64,000 nucleotides of DNA from assembly GCA_911728435.2 (NCBI GenBank), contig OU452199.1, positions 2,676,860 to 2,740,859 on the forward strand, given 5' to 3'. The notes beneath the pieces were generated by a model. It saw only the letters and a list, made by a program, of their open reading frames with translations. It did not search any database and had not been told where the DNA came from. The stretch comes from Apoderus coryli (taxonomy: Eukaryota; Arthropoda; Insecta; Coleoptera; Attelabidae). Below, one piece after another: positions 21,786-31,960 of this stretch. Numbering within the stretch: position 1 is the first letter of the stretch; the number at the start of each line of letters is the position of its first letter. The translations under genes were made by a program, and so were the position numbers.

Positions 21786-22378
21786 TTAAGCGGTTATGTC
21801 CTGATGGCTTTCCAAAAAACGCAGTCTATCGTTCTTTGCCCCGAACAGAACTGCTACCGTTTTATGCGGGTTGAGCTTAAGACAGTGATTCCTTGAGTAA
21901 CAAGACAACGCGTGCAAATCGGCATTGATTGCAGCAACTGCTCCCAAAGTATCACCAGGGTGAAAGGAGAGGCACAGCTGCGTATCATCCGCATAATAGT
22001 GCTGATCACAAGACACAAATGCTGCTGGAAAGTTGGATGTGTATAAGGTAAATAAAAGCGGAGATAGTGCTGAACCTTGTGGCACACCTCCAGTATTTGC
22101 TCTGTAGTTCGATCTATTGCCTCCCAGATCCACTGCTTGATGTCGCTTAGCAATGTAATTTGCCATAAGTTCCAAGGCATTTCGAGATAAACCAACATAA
22201 TGAAGAATCGACTTTAACATGCGGTGGTTCACCGTGTCGAATGCCCTTGAAAAATCCAACAAAATTAGTACAGTCAATTTCCTTTCATCGGTTGCCCTTA
22301 GAATATCATCGGTCAGGTTGAGAAGGGCGGAAACGCAATCGTGGCGCGCCCTAAAGCCCCTGTATCTTTTTAGAAATA
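21786..22378 (-). mobile_element. non-LTR reverse transcriptase core fragment with intact YADD
   Basis: One uninterrupted minus-strand frame from 22378 encodes GFRARHDCVSALLNLTDDIL, KLTVLILLDFSRAFDTVNH (block A), YIAKRHQAVDLGG, GGVPQGSALSPLLFTLYTSN, then the active site YYADDTQLCLSF and LKLNPHKTVAVLFG. Both catalytic Asp of YADD and the Asp of LLDFSRAFD are present. It ends at a stop at 21786 and lacks the C-terminal domain. It matches the element at 57289-58203 (TLYTSN / CLYTSN, YADDSQL), so both appear to be one family, CR1/Jockey-like. Confidence 0.8.
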
Positions 22379-22541
22379 GAAATATATAGACAATTTATAT
22401 ACCTGCTAGATCCCTCATTAAATAAAAATGAATTTTATTAGATTTGAATGTTTTAAATGTTGTATTTGTAACTATAAAGAAAATTGTTTGTTATTTTTGA
22501 TATTGACGTATAGGAATTTGTGTTAGAAAAGTGTGTTCAAC

Positions 22542-22574
22542 CTGAAGAAGTTACTAATTTGTGACGAAACGTCG
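22542..22574 (+). other. CTGAAGA-hairpin-GAAACGTCG motif
   Basis: CTGAAGA, one A, stem GTTAC, loop TAATTT, stem GTGAC (one G-U pair), then GAAACGTCG. The arrangement recalls the hammerhead ribozyme core (CUGANGA, stem II, GAAA), but with one extra nucleotide before stem II. See the copy at 39156-39189. Confidence 0.55.
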
Positions 22575-23299
22575 TTGTCATTTTATTTAATTTATTTGAC
22601 GAAAATAAAGATGGATGTTGTCTTTATCTAGAAAATGTTTTGTATGAAACGAACACCCCAAGCAAAGTAAACTGAAAAAAAAAAGAGATATATAGAAATA
22701 TTTTTTCGAAACTGGACCACCCGGTATACAACTTGATAAGGTTGTCGGCGAATTTCTTATGTTGTTAATGTGTTTATTTTTAAAAATTGAAAAATATTTA
22801 GAAACAAACAAATGAATTTATTAATAATAAATAATTTATCTGAATATAATAATAATTATTATTATTGATTCTGCGAAGAACCACTTTAGAATTTCATTAT
22901 GCTATGGAGTTTTAGAATATCGTTATCGTCAAAATTTATTAATATTTTTTTCTCACACCATTATTATTTCATGTTTATCTTGAATTGGATTTATTTGTTT
23001 TGGCTTCTGTGAAGTGTGTGTATGCATATACATAAATAGCTATAAATCTTTGAATGCTATCAGTTTTCAAATTTAAGTGGGACTCGTACTTTTGATACAT
23101 ACAGGGTTATTTTATTACAGTTTTATTGGCGCCAGAAAAACATACATTCATTTGTTTTATTGGATATGTTTGGTTGGTCAGACTCTGTAGACTATTTAAG
23201 TTGATTTGATGTAATAAACCATGAGCGTGCTGTGAAATTTGGGACAAGGGAAGCAATTTTGAAAAACTCAGATAAGAATATTTTCTACGAAAGCGTAGA
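22575..23299. other. intron sequence without recognised genes
   Basis: No coding signal. CATACAGGGTTATTTT at 23098 resembles a lone CAGGGT-type MITE end. An (ATA)n/(TTA)n run lies at 22845-22866. Confidence 0.35.
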
Positions 23300-23395
23300 A
23301 GGTCCATACAAAATATTTTTTTTAGGATTCTGACTTTTTTGCAGAGTTCTGTAGAAAAAACTGATTTTTTATCATTCTAGAGCACATAGGCTTTC

Positions 23396-23815
23396 GTGAA
23401 CAGTGTTAAAAAGAGTCCAAATATATAAACTGCAAAAAATAAATAGTTGCTGTTTTATTAGATTTGGCATTTGAAAAACACCACATAAAATTAGTAGACA
23501 AAGACGTTCGTGAAATATGTGGAAAATCGGTTGTGTCAGCCCAAGACGTTCCCGGAGGTTTAACTATCGCCTCAATAGTCTGCCCTGGAGAAAACGCAAT
23601 TTTCTCGCAAACTATGGAGGCAAATTTCAAATGTAAGCTATTGCTGTAAAGAACATAAAGTGTGCTTCGGAATGATGTATAACTTGATCCCTACTGCTGC
23701 TTAAAACGATTTATATTAAAAACTAATGGGTACATCCTAGGAATTCCCCAAACTCATACCAAAAATTAGCTCAAAAAATCCCGATCCAATTAATATTTTC
23801 AAATTGTCGCAATTT
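23396..23815. other. non-satellite insert within the array
   Basis: About 420 bp that do not follow the satellite pattern, lying between satellite-like sequence on each side. It contains a 61-codon + strand ORF (23464-23649, KDVREICGKSVVSAQDVPGG, IASIVCPGENAIF) with noticeably less biased composition than its surroundings. I do not recognise it with confidence; a distant DDE-transposase resemblance was considered. Confidence 0.35.
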
Positions 23816-23955
23816 TTTATCATTCGAGTGTTTTTACAGTTTTCTGCAAAAAGAAAGTCAGAATAGTAATAATTCTGAGCTGTTTTACAGAATTCTGTAA
23901 AAAATGTCAGAATAGTAATAATTCTGAGCTGTTTTACAGAATTCTGTAAAAAATG

Positions 23956-24095
23956 TCAGGTAATGTATTTTTGATTGACATTGTTTATATACTGATATTT
24001 CTGTATAGTTTTGATTGCCTGCAAAATGTCCTGTAACATTATTGTTTTTTTTTTTTGAAATAAATGCGTATTCTATCTACCTATCTAAAATAATT
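23956..24095 (+). mobile_element. short non-LTR 3' end inserted in the satellite
   Basis: A non-repeat segment with TGTCCTGTAACATTATTG, a 12-T run, GAAATAAATGCGTATT and the tail CTATCTACCTATCT, flanked on both sides by satellite units. Looks like a 140-bp 5'-truncated retrotransposon 3' UTR. Confidence 0.5.
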
Positions 24096-27000
24096 CTGAA
24101 TTGGTTTACAGAATTCTGTAAAAAAGTCATAATGATAAAAAATTTCGAGGGTTTTTTACAGAATTCTGTAAAAAAGTCAGAATGATAAAAAATCCGGAGG
24201 TTTTTTGCCGAATTCTGCAAAAACAGTCAGAATGATAAGAAATTCTGAGGTTTTTTTTACAGAATTCTGTAAAAAAAAGACAGAATGATAAAAAATTCTG
24301 ATGTTTTTTGCCAATTTCTGCAAAAAAAGTCAGAATAGTAGTAATAATTCTGTAATTAGAGTCAGAATGATAAAAATTTCAGAGGTTTTTGGCCGAATTC
24401 TGAAAAAATAGTCAGAATGGTAACAAATTCCGAGGTTTTTTGCCAAATTCTGTAAAAAAACTCAGAATAGTGGTAATAATTCTGTAAAAAGGGTCAGAAT
24501 GATAAACATTTCAGGGGTTATTGGCCGAATTCTGAAAAAATAGTCAGAATGGTAAGAAATTCCGAGGTTTTTTTCCAGAATTCTGTAAAACAAAAGGCAG
24601 AATGATAAAAAATTCTGATTTTTTTTTGTTGAATTCGCAAAAAAAGTCAGAATAGTACTAATTCTGATTATAAAAATTCCGAGTTTTTTTTTACAGAATT
24701 CTGTAAAAAAAAGTCTGAATGAAAAAAAATTCAGAGGCTGTTTGCCAAATTCTCCAAAAAATGTCGAATAGTAGTAATTCTGAGCTGGTTTACAGAATTC
24801 TTTAAAAAATCAGAATGATAAAAAATTCCGAGGGTTTTTTGCAGAATTCTGTAAAAAAAAGACAGATTGATAAAAAATTCTGAGGTTTTTTGCGGAATTC
24901 TGCAAAAAAGTTACAATAGTAGCAATAATTCTGTAAAAAGAGTCAGAGTGATAAAAATATTCAGAGGTTTTTTTAGAGATTTCTGTAAAAAAAGTCAGAA
25001 TGATAAAAATTTCAGAGGTTTTTGGCCGAATTCTGAAAAATTAGTCAGAATGGTAAGAAATTCCGAGGTTTTTTGCCAAATTCTGTAAAAAAACTCAGAA
25101 TAGTGGTAATAATTCTGTAAAAAGGGTCAGAATGATAAACATTTCAGGGGTTATTGGCCGAATTCTGAAAAAATAGTCAGAATGGTAAGAAATTCCGAGG
25201 TTTTTTTCCAGAATTCTGTAAAACAAAAGGCAGAATGATAAAAAATTCTGATTTTTTTTTGTTGAATTCGCAAAAAAAGTCAGAATAGTACTAATTCTGA
25301 TTATAAAAATTCCGAGTTTTTTTTTACAGAATTCTGTAAAAAAAAGTCTGAATGAAAAAAAATTCAGAGGCTGTTTGCCAAATTCTCCAAAAAATGTCGA
25401 ATAGTAGTAATTCTGAGCTGGTTTACAGAATTCTTTAAAAAATCAGAATGATAAAAAATTCCGAGGGTTTTTTGCAGAATTCTGTAAAAAAAAGACAGAT
25501 TGATAAAAAATTCTGAGGTTTTTTGCGGAATTCTGCAAAAAAAGTTACAATAGTAGCAATAATTCTGTAAAAAGAGTCAGAATGATAAAAATATTCAGAG
25601 GTTTTTTTAGAGATTTCTGTACAAAAAGTCAGAATGATAAAAATTTCAGAGGTTTTTGGCCGAATTCTGAAAAAATAGTCAGAATGGTAAGAAATTCCGA
25701 GGTTTTTATCCAGAATTCTGTAAAACAAAAGGCAGAATGATAAAAAATTCTGATTTTTTTTTGTTGAATTCTGCAAAAAAAGTCAGAATAGTACTAATTC
25801 TGAGCTGCTTTACAGAATTCTGTAACAAAAATCAGAATGATAAAAAATTCCGAGTTTTTTTTACAGAATTCTGTAAAAAAAAGTCTGAATGATAAAAAAT
25901 TCAGAGATTGTTTGCCGAATTCTGCAAAAAATGTCAGAATACTAGTAATTCTGAGCTGCTTTACAGAATTCTTTAAAAAAATCAGAATGATAAAAATTCC
26001 GAGGGTTTTTTGCAGAATTCTGTAAAAAAAGACAGAATGTTAAAAAATTCTGATGTTTTTTGCCGAATTCTGCAAAAAAAGTCAGAATAGTAGTAATAAA
26101 TCTGTAAAAAGAGTCAGAATGATAAAAATATTCTGTTTTTTTTACAGATTTCTGTAAAAAAAGCCAGAATGATAAAAATTTCAGAGGTTTTTGGCCGAAT
26201 TCTGAAAAAATAGTCAGAATGGTAAGAAATTCCGAGGTTTTTTTCCAGAATTCTGTAAAACAAAAGGCAGAATGATAAAAAATTCTGATTTTTTGTTGTT
26301 GAATTCTGCAAAAAAGGTCAGAATAGTACTAATTCTGAGCTGCTTTATAGAATTCTTTAAAAAATCAGAATGATAAAAAATTCTGAGGTTTTTTTACAGA
26401 ATTCTGTAAAAAAAAAGTCTGAAAATGATAAAAAATTCAGAGGTTGTTTGCCGAATTCTGCAAAAAAAGTCAGAATAGTAGTAATAATTCTGTAAAAAGA
26501 GTCGGAATGATAAAAATTTCAGAGGTTTTTGGTCGAATTCTGAAAAAATAGTTTGAATGGTAAGAAATTCCGGGGTTTTTTCCAGAATTCAGAAAACAAA
26601 ACGCAGAATGATAAAAAATTCTGAATTTTTTTTGTTGAATTCTGCAAAAATGGTCAGAATAGTACTGATTCTGAGCTGCTTTACAGAATTCTTTAAAAAA
26701 TCAGAATGATAAAAAATTCTGAGGTTTTTTTACAGAATTCTGTAAAAAAAAGTCTGAATGATAAAAAATTCAGAGGTTGTTTGCCGAATTCTGCAAAAAA
26801 TGTCAGAATTGTAGTAATTTTGAGCTGCTTTACAGAATTCTTTAAAAAATCAGAATGATAAAAAATTCAGAGGTTTTTTGCCGATTTCTGCAAAAACAGT
26901 CAGAATGATAAGAAATTCCGAGGTTTTTTTACAGACTTCTGTAAAAAATGTCAGAATAGTACTAATTCTGAGCTGCTTTACAGATTTCTGTAAGAAAAAT

Positions 27001-27345
27001 CAGAATGATAAAAAATTCCGAGTTTTTTTTTACAGAATTAGTTTGAATGGTAAGAAATTCCGGGGTTTTTTCCAGAATTCAGAAAACAAAACGCAGAATG
27101 ATAAAAAATTCTGAATTTTTTTTGTTGAATTCTGCAAAAATGGTCAGAATAGTACTGATTCTGAGCTGCTTTACAGAATTCTTTAAAAAATCAGAATGAT
27201 AAAAAATTCTGAGGTTTTTTTACAGAATTCTGTAAAAAAAAGTCTGAATGATAAAAAATTTAGAGGTAGTTTGCCGAATTCTGCAAAAATGTCAGAATAG
27301 TAGTAATTCTGACCTGCTTTACAGAATTCTTTAAAAAATCAGAAT

Positions 27346-27803
27346 ATTGTACAACGCTAAAAAAAAGTGCATCTGTTATACCGTTGCATTTGGGAATTGA
27401 TCAAATAGCCTTTATACTATACTTTTTAGACAAAATTATTATACAGTGTAGGTATAGTAAATAAATGTAAATTATACATTGCTCGCTCTAGATATGGTAA
27501 AGTTATATATTATATCTTCAAGACCCTTCCGGTAATAGTGTTGATTGTGTCTTGAAGCACACAAACTCTTTTCGGGCTTTGAAGAGACTTGGTCACTATT
27601 TTTTGTTTGTCTATACGAGATTTACAGCAGTCTGTAGACAAAGAGATGCCAACCATCTTAACTAGTATTAAATTTTACTACGCATATTTTTTAACAGGAA
27701 TTTATTATTTATACAATAATAATTATTAACATCGTTAAAAAGTACATGACACTAATTATTTAATTTAGACATATACTAATTGTTTTTCTTTTCTGCATCG
27801 CAG
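27346..27803. other. intron sequence upstream of the microexon
   Basis: No gene or repeat recognised between the satellite and the microexon. Its last 30 bp form a pyrimidine-rich tract (TTTTTCTTTTCTGCATCGCAG) suited to a small exon. Confidence 0.5.
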
Positions 27804-27821
27804 CATTGGAGATATATGAAG
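27804..27821 (+). CDS. shot: spectraplakin alternative microexon HWRYMK (plectin exon 2-alpha counterpart)
   Basis: 18 nt, CAT TGG AGA TAT ATG AAG, framed by TTCTGCATCGCAG and GTATGT, a strong acceptor and donor. Both ends are phase 0, matching the phase-0 ends of the exons at 10912 and 40941, so it inserts HWRYMK after VNKHLKK without shifting the frame. From knowledge of the family, plectin has an alternatively spliced microexon 2-alpha at exactly this point encoding HWRAE. The shared HWR, the same position and size class argue that this is a genuine alternative exon modifying the actin-binding domain. Only expression data can show use. Confidence 0.8.
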
Positions 27822-28309
27822 GTATGTATTTTATAATTGTAAAAAAAATACTCGTATTAGTGAATTTTTCTCTATAATTAAAATTTCTTTTAAGTTAATT
27901 GGTTTAGAAACCCTGTGTTATAATTTTAGACCAGGGTCGATCATTTTTGATACCAAAAAAAATTACAGTAAGATGAAACCCATTGGAAAAGGTAGAGAAT
28001 ATAACAAAAATGAAAGGAAAAATAAATTACGGCGATCTGAGGTCGGGAAGGGGGAGGGGGTGTGTTTATAAGGGTAAAAAACAGTTAATCTCGATTTCCG
28101 GTAAAACTGCAAGTCCTATGAAAAAAAGTTAAATGGCAAAGTTGCAGGTAATAAAAAGATCTACTACTTTTGTATCGACACTTTTGTCACATAACCTCAA
28201 AATTTATGTGAAAAATTCGAATAACCGAGTTTTTGGTTTGTATTTTTATCTTTTGCAAAAAATTTTATTTTTTCACGAAATTTGGTGAAAACTTACCTTT
28301 GTATGTCCC
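27822..28309. other. intron sequence
   Basis: No supported ORF. GATTTCCGGTAAAACTGCAAG at 28093 weakly resembles the CTTCCGGTATAACCGGAAG module of nearby MITEs. A G-rich word (GGGAAGGGGGAGGGGGTG) at 28044 is unusual here. Confidence 0.35.
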
Positions 28310-29435
28310 AAACATACAGTAATTTTTCTGATTTAAAATATTCATTTTTTCACCTTATTTTGACTTAATATCGAAAAAGCACCCTAATCTTCAATCGAAA
28401 ATTCTCACGTAAAATATCTGCTTTATTAAAAAAGTTGGTGTGTTTTTTGTTCGTTGAAATCTCTAATTTCTGATGGTATAAAAAAAATATGCACTACTAT
28501 GGTAAATGTTCTCAGAAAATGCAAGTAATGAAAAAAACTCGAATCCGAAATTTTTTGTTCTAATTATTTCTCCATTAGTTTGTCTCTTTGATCGCCAGAT
28601 TCGACAAACCTTCACGATTCTAGTCGATCTTCGAAATCTTCAAGACCATCACCGTCTTCGTCTCGCAAGATTGTTTCCGATCTGCATTGGTTCTTCATCC
28701 ACAATTTCATCTGATTCATCAACTTCCTCGTAGGTTTTTCTTCCACATTGGAGCATGTTTCAGAACCATGACAATTTGAGCATAAATTTGTGAATTTTAA
28801 ACCATGTTTTCGGCGCGTTGATGTTGCTTCCAGCCCCAATCTGTTGCTGTCAGTTCGTTACCCAGCCATGTCTGAAGCTGATAATATGCCCTGTAACAAT
28901 GTTGTTCTGCTGCACCTTCTGTGGGTGGGAGAGTGGCCAATATGAAAGAAGATTTAATTGTTACCAATTGATATTTTTGAAATCTTCGTTGGTTCAGTTT
29001 TCCATTTATTAATAGATTTGATTAATTGTAATCCATTTTTTTATATCTTCTTTGTTCGCATCTTTTTTATAAAAAATATTGGCCAAATTTGACACATTTT
29101 TATCGGCTAATAAAGAGTTGACGATACTTTTCTTTCCTTTTCCGGCAAATCCAGATGTTGTGTCGCAACCAGAAAAACAATGGAGAAATGCAACGATATT
29201 TTTTAAGGATTCAGATTTGAAACTATTAGATCATTATTTGCATTTTCTGAGAACATTTACCATAGTAGTGTATATTTTTTTATACCATCAGAAAGTAGAG
29301 ATTTCAACGAAAAAAAAAAACAGATATTTTGACGTGAGAATTTTCGATTGAAAATTAGGGTGCTTTTTCGATATTAAGTCAAAATAAGGTGGAAAAATGA
29401 ATATTTTAAATCAAAAAAATTACTGAGACTGTATA
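28310..29435. mobile_element. 1.1-kb TIR transposon with a cysteine-rich gene remnant
   Basis: The ends are inverted copies over roughly 215 bp. Left 28314-28530 (ACAGTAATTTTTCTGATTTA, GACTTAATATCGAAAAAGCA, ACTATGGTAAATGTTCTCAG) matches the reverse complement of 29230-29435. The right end has three extra bases next to the terminus (ATTACTGAGACTGTAT). The interior carries, on the minus strand, a decayed coding region. No DDE motif is visible, so the transposase type is undetermined; the gene inside belongs to a family I recall only as uncharacterised arthropod proteins. Confidence 0.7.
28590..29230 (-). pseudogene. remnant of an uncharacterised cysteine-rich, transposon-borne protein
   Basis: Three minus-strand frames can be ordered. 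29200-29030 reads HCFSGCDTTSGFAGKGKKSI, then LANIFYKKDANKEDIKKW. 28940-28820 reads LATLPPTEGAAEQHCYRAYY, QLQTWLGNELTATDWGWK. 28770-28640 reads LCSNCHGSETCSNVEEKP, then acidic EEVDESDEIVDEEPMQI. From memory, arthropod genomes carry many proteins with this order (FSGCDTTS, LPPT-A-QH-YR-YYQ, LGN-L-P--WGW, a CNCKKGC/CGCRK cysteine cluster, acidic tail). The cysteine cluster itself is mostly deleted here. Function unknown; its position between TIRs suggests a transposon gene. Confidence 0.6.
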
Positions 29436-31056
29436 TTCATAAAACTTTTTTCCTAGAAACATACTTTTAGTTTTGCACAGTTCAAAAGAGCTACTTCTTC
29501 TGAGCAACTTTTGTAAAGAAAAAATTAAAAATAAATATATAAAAAATATAATAATAATAAAAAAATAATAAAAAATATATATAAAATAATATGCTGTAGA
29601 CTAATAAAAAGAAATCCTGAAGGTGATATGCAAATATTTGTCGAAACGTCGATAGTAATAAAAAAATGACATGAAATAAAAAAAAATCATTTCATTGTTG
29701 TTGTTAATACGAACTTAAAGCCCAATAACGATATCCAAAAAACAAATAAATATTTTTCTGTGACGGGAAAAATTTTTGACATATTTACTCTCTTGACAGA
29801 TAATAAAATGTCACTTTTTTCCCGGACATATAAGTAACAGTAGATATTTAATTTTAGGAAATTTTATTATACAAAAGTTACATTTTCTCTATATATTAAA
29901 ACTGGCAATAATTTGTGACGCTACTTTTGCTGCTTCTACTGACTCCGGTGGAGTGTTCGCAATTTTTAAATTAAATCACAGAATGAAATTGACTGATATT
30001 TGATTACTGAAAGGTTTTTAAAACTTCAAATTTCACTTGGATAATTTTCTGACTTTTTTCAATATTAAATCGAAGTTTTTCCCGTCTCAGAAAAAAATAG
30101 TGTATCATACACGGGAAAAAAGTTAGATTTTAGCTCTCGGTTTTTTGTCTCCCTCCGCTGCTCGAACTAAAATCTAGTACTTTTTTCCCTTGTATAATAA
30201 ATAACTAATTATTACTAATAAGTATATAAAAATAAAGTGACCATCAATCGTAAATGAAGATCATAAAATAACTATAAGGACAAGGAAGTCGATTTAATTG
30301 TAATTATTATAAAAAATTTTTGTACTTAACTTATTCCTTATCTTATTAAATAACATAAAATAGGTACAATAAAACTAGGTAAATTATAGTAAAAGCCCAT
30401 AACATAAACACATTAATTTACCATATTTGTCCGTTATATTTCATATGACAAACACTATATATTTGCTAAATAAATTACTAAATAGCCGGTTTGTAAAAGA
30501 ATCATATAATAATAATAGTAATGTGCTGGCAAACGCGTACACAGGCCCATTATAAATAATGTAATTTCACCATCATATACCAGTAGCGTAGGTACACTTA
30601 TTATGATAACAATCGCTTCTAATCAAAGAACCTTTAGATGGAGACGTGATTCACAATAATTCCAATGTTTCGAGGAATATGGTGCGGGTCGTATTGTTAT
30701 TGAAGAATATAGTGCAACAGTAAATGTAACCATACACTGAAATATTGGAGACTCGCGTGCGCATGATTTTAGTCGTCCAAGCTCTCAGCTCTTGACGTTT
30801 CTTGAAGTGCCAAAAGTATTTTATTTGATTTGAATAATATTTTTGTGAATATAAAAAAAACAACAACAGCGAGTCAATTAAACTCTGCCTAAGTGAGTCG
30901 AAAATGAGTACATTAAACAAAACGTTGGGTGTTTTCTAAAAATAAAGGTTGTGTTCGGGTTTTGTCTTCTGATCTGTCTTCTGATCTGTCTACAATTCAT
31001 TTTTCTCAACAGGTCCAGGTGCTTTACCTCCCTTTATACTTAATATACTATTAAGC
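29436..31056. other. intron sequence with low-complexity and hairpin segments
   Basis: 29519-29592 is almost pure A/T (AAAAATATA words). 29626-29660 has CCTGAAGGTGATATGC...GTCGAAACGTCG, a divergent copy of the CTGAAGA-GAAACGTCG motif. 30104-30200 holds an imperfect hairpin (ATACACGGGAAAAAAG-TTAGATTTTAG against CTAAAATCTAG-ACTTTTTTCCCTTGTAT). No gene is supported. Confidence 0.4.
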
Positions 31057-31060
31057 ATAT

Positions 31061-31541
31061 TGTGACGAATATTAAAATGTCCCCTACGCTTAGAGATAAG
31101 TAAATACACCCGGCAACACCGCGTTGGCTATACAATAGTACCTAATTAGGTGATATGTTCTGGAAGGCGCCCGACTCAAACTAACGGGAGGCGACTCTGT
31201 ATAGATTTAGTATGCTGTACCTCGCCTGGGGCAGCGCTGTGTTAATTTGGTAAAATGTGCCTCGCTCACCGTACGGATATGGAATAAACGACTATGTTCG
31301 AGAAAGAAACAAATCATATATAAGCCAGCGTGAGAGGGACGGACAACCAATCAGTAATGAAGTGAATAGTCTATAGTTAAGCACAGTGTTGTGAAATATA
31401 AATAGTAGAAATTAATATAGTGAAAATAAATATAGTTTTTTAAGTTATTAATTTAAGTGTATAGTTTTTTTAAGTGTAAATAAATTATTTTAAGTTCAAA
31501 TCTCCTTATTATTTCGCACAAGAATTCAGAATAACGTTACA
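31061..31541 (+). mobile_element. solo LTR of a gypsy-like retrotransposon
   Basis: 481 bp from TGTGACGAATATTAAA to ATAACGTTACA, with TG...CA ends and a 4-bp target duplication ATAT on both sides (31057-31060, 31542-31545), as expected for Ty3/gypsy elements. Inside are a TATA box TATATAAG (31317-31324), a TCAGT initiator about 34 bp downstream (31351-31355) and AATAAA-type signals (31425, 31479). The GC-richer U3 part and AT-rich R/U5 part differ sharply. No second LTR, primer site or coding region lies nearby, so the internal part was removed by LTR-LTR recombination. Intact promoter elements on the + strand, inside a + strand gene, could in principle start transcripts. Confidence 0.8.
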
Positions 31542-31799
31542 ATATTGTGAACGTGTTTATGAGTAAAACTTTTGCGAACGGTGCTTATTAGTTATTTTGC
31601 TTCCTAATTTTTATTAAACTACGAGCAAAACCTATAATAAAACGGTGGTGCAACTAATATTTCTACGTCATCATTCACAAAAACTTTTAGTGATTTTGTT
31701 TTGAATGAAGGATATATCGTCAACAGAAATTCATCCAGAACTAAAGCAAGTTCTTAATTTGCGCATCTGTTAGAATTAAATGTTCTTTTAAATTATAAA

Positions 31800-31960
31800 A
31801 CATTATTGGGTAGATTTAAATGTATTGAATCTACCATATCCGACAGATTTTGCTCCCTCTGACTATTATCTGCTAACAAAACTAAACAAATCCCATCTGG
31901 TATTTAGAAAGCGATTGTTTTGCAAACAATGTGACCCTACATCGTGCCTTAATGAAACGC
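31800..31960 (+). pseudogene. mariner transposase relic
   Basis: The frame reads LNLPYPTDFAPSDYYLL, then TKLNKSHLVFRKRLF. This resembles the PPYSPDLAPSDYHLF---K--L--KRF box carrying the third catalytic Asp of mariner transposases, with SPDL changed to PTDF. Surrounding sequence (31640-32100) may be the rest of the same degraded copy, but no other motif is readable and no inverted repeats were found. Confidence 0.5.

Larger units (their letters stand above)
23300..27345. repeat. 4-kb satellite array of ~50-bp units centred on EcoRI-site palindromes
   Basis: Roughly 70 degenerate units of the form TTTTTTACAGAATTCTGT, A-run, GTCAGAATGATAAAAAATTC, (C/T)GAGG. Each unit contains the palindrome ACAGAATTCTGT or GCAGAATTCTGC, often extended by flanking T and A runs to 20-24 bp of perfect symmetry. 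The words CAGAAT and ATTCTG alternate so the array looks alike on both strands. Higher-order repeats: 24361-24990 recurs 633 bp downstream (24994-25620), and 26551-26830 recurs 490 bp downstream from 27041. The first units (23300-23395, 23820-23955) are separated by non-repeat inserts. Confidence 0.9.

Noticed and set aside
22542..22574. Calling the CTGAAGA motif an active hammerhead ribozyme
   Set aside because: One extra nucleotide sits between GA and stem II, and I could not define matching stems I and III with a cleavage site; reported as hammerhead-like only.
23464..23649. 61-codon ORF inside the satellite insert as a DDE-type transposase
   Set aside because: Resemblance to GK-V--V-SAE-G---T type motifs is too weak and no catalytic residue can be placed; reported only as part of the insert.
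24867..27114. Several ORFs of 60-113 codons in the 24-27 kb region
   Set aside because: Translations of satellite units (repeated NSEVF-QIL / KKTSEFF words), not genes.
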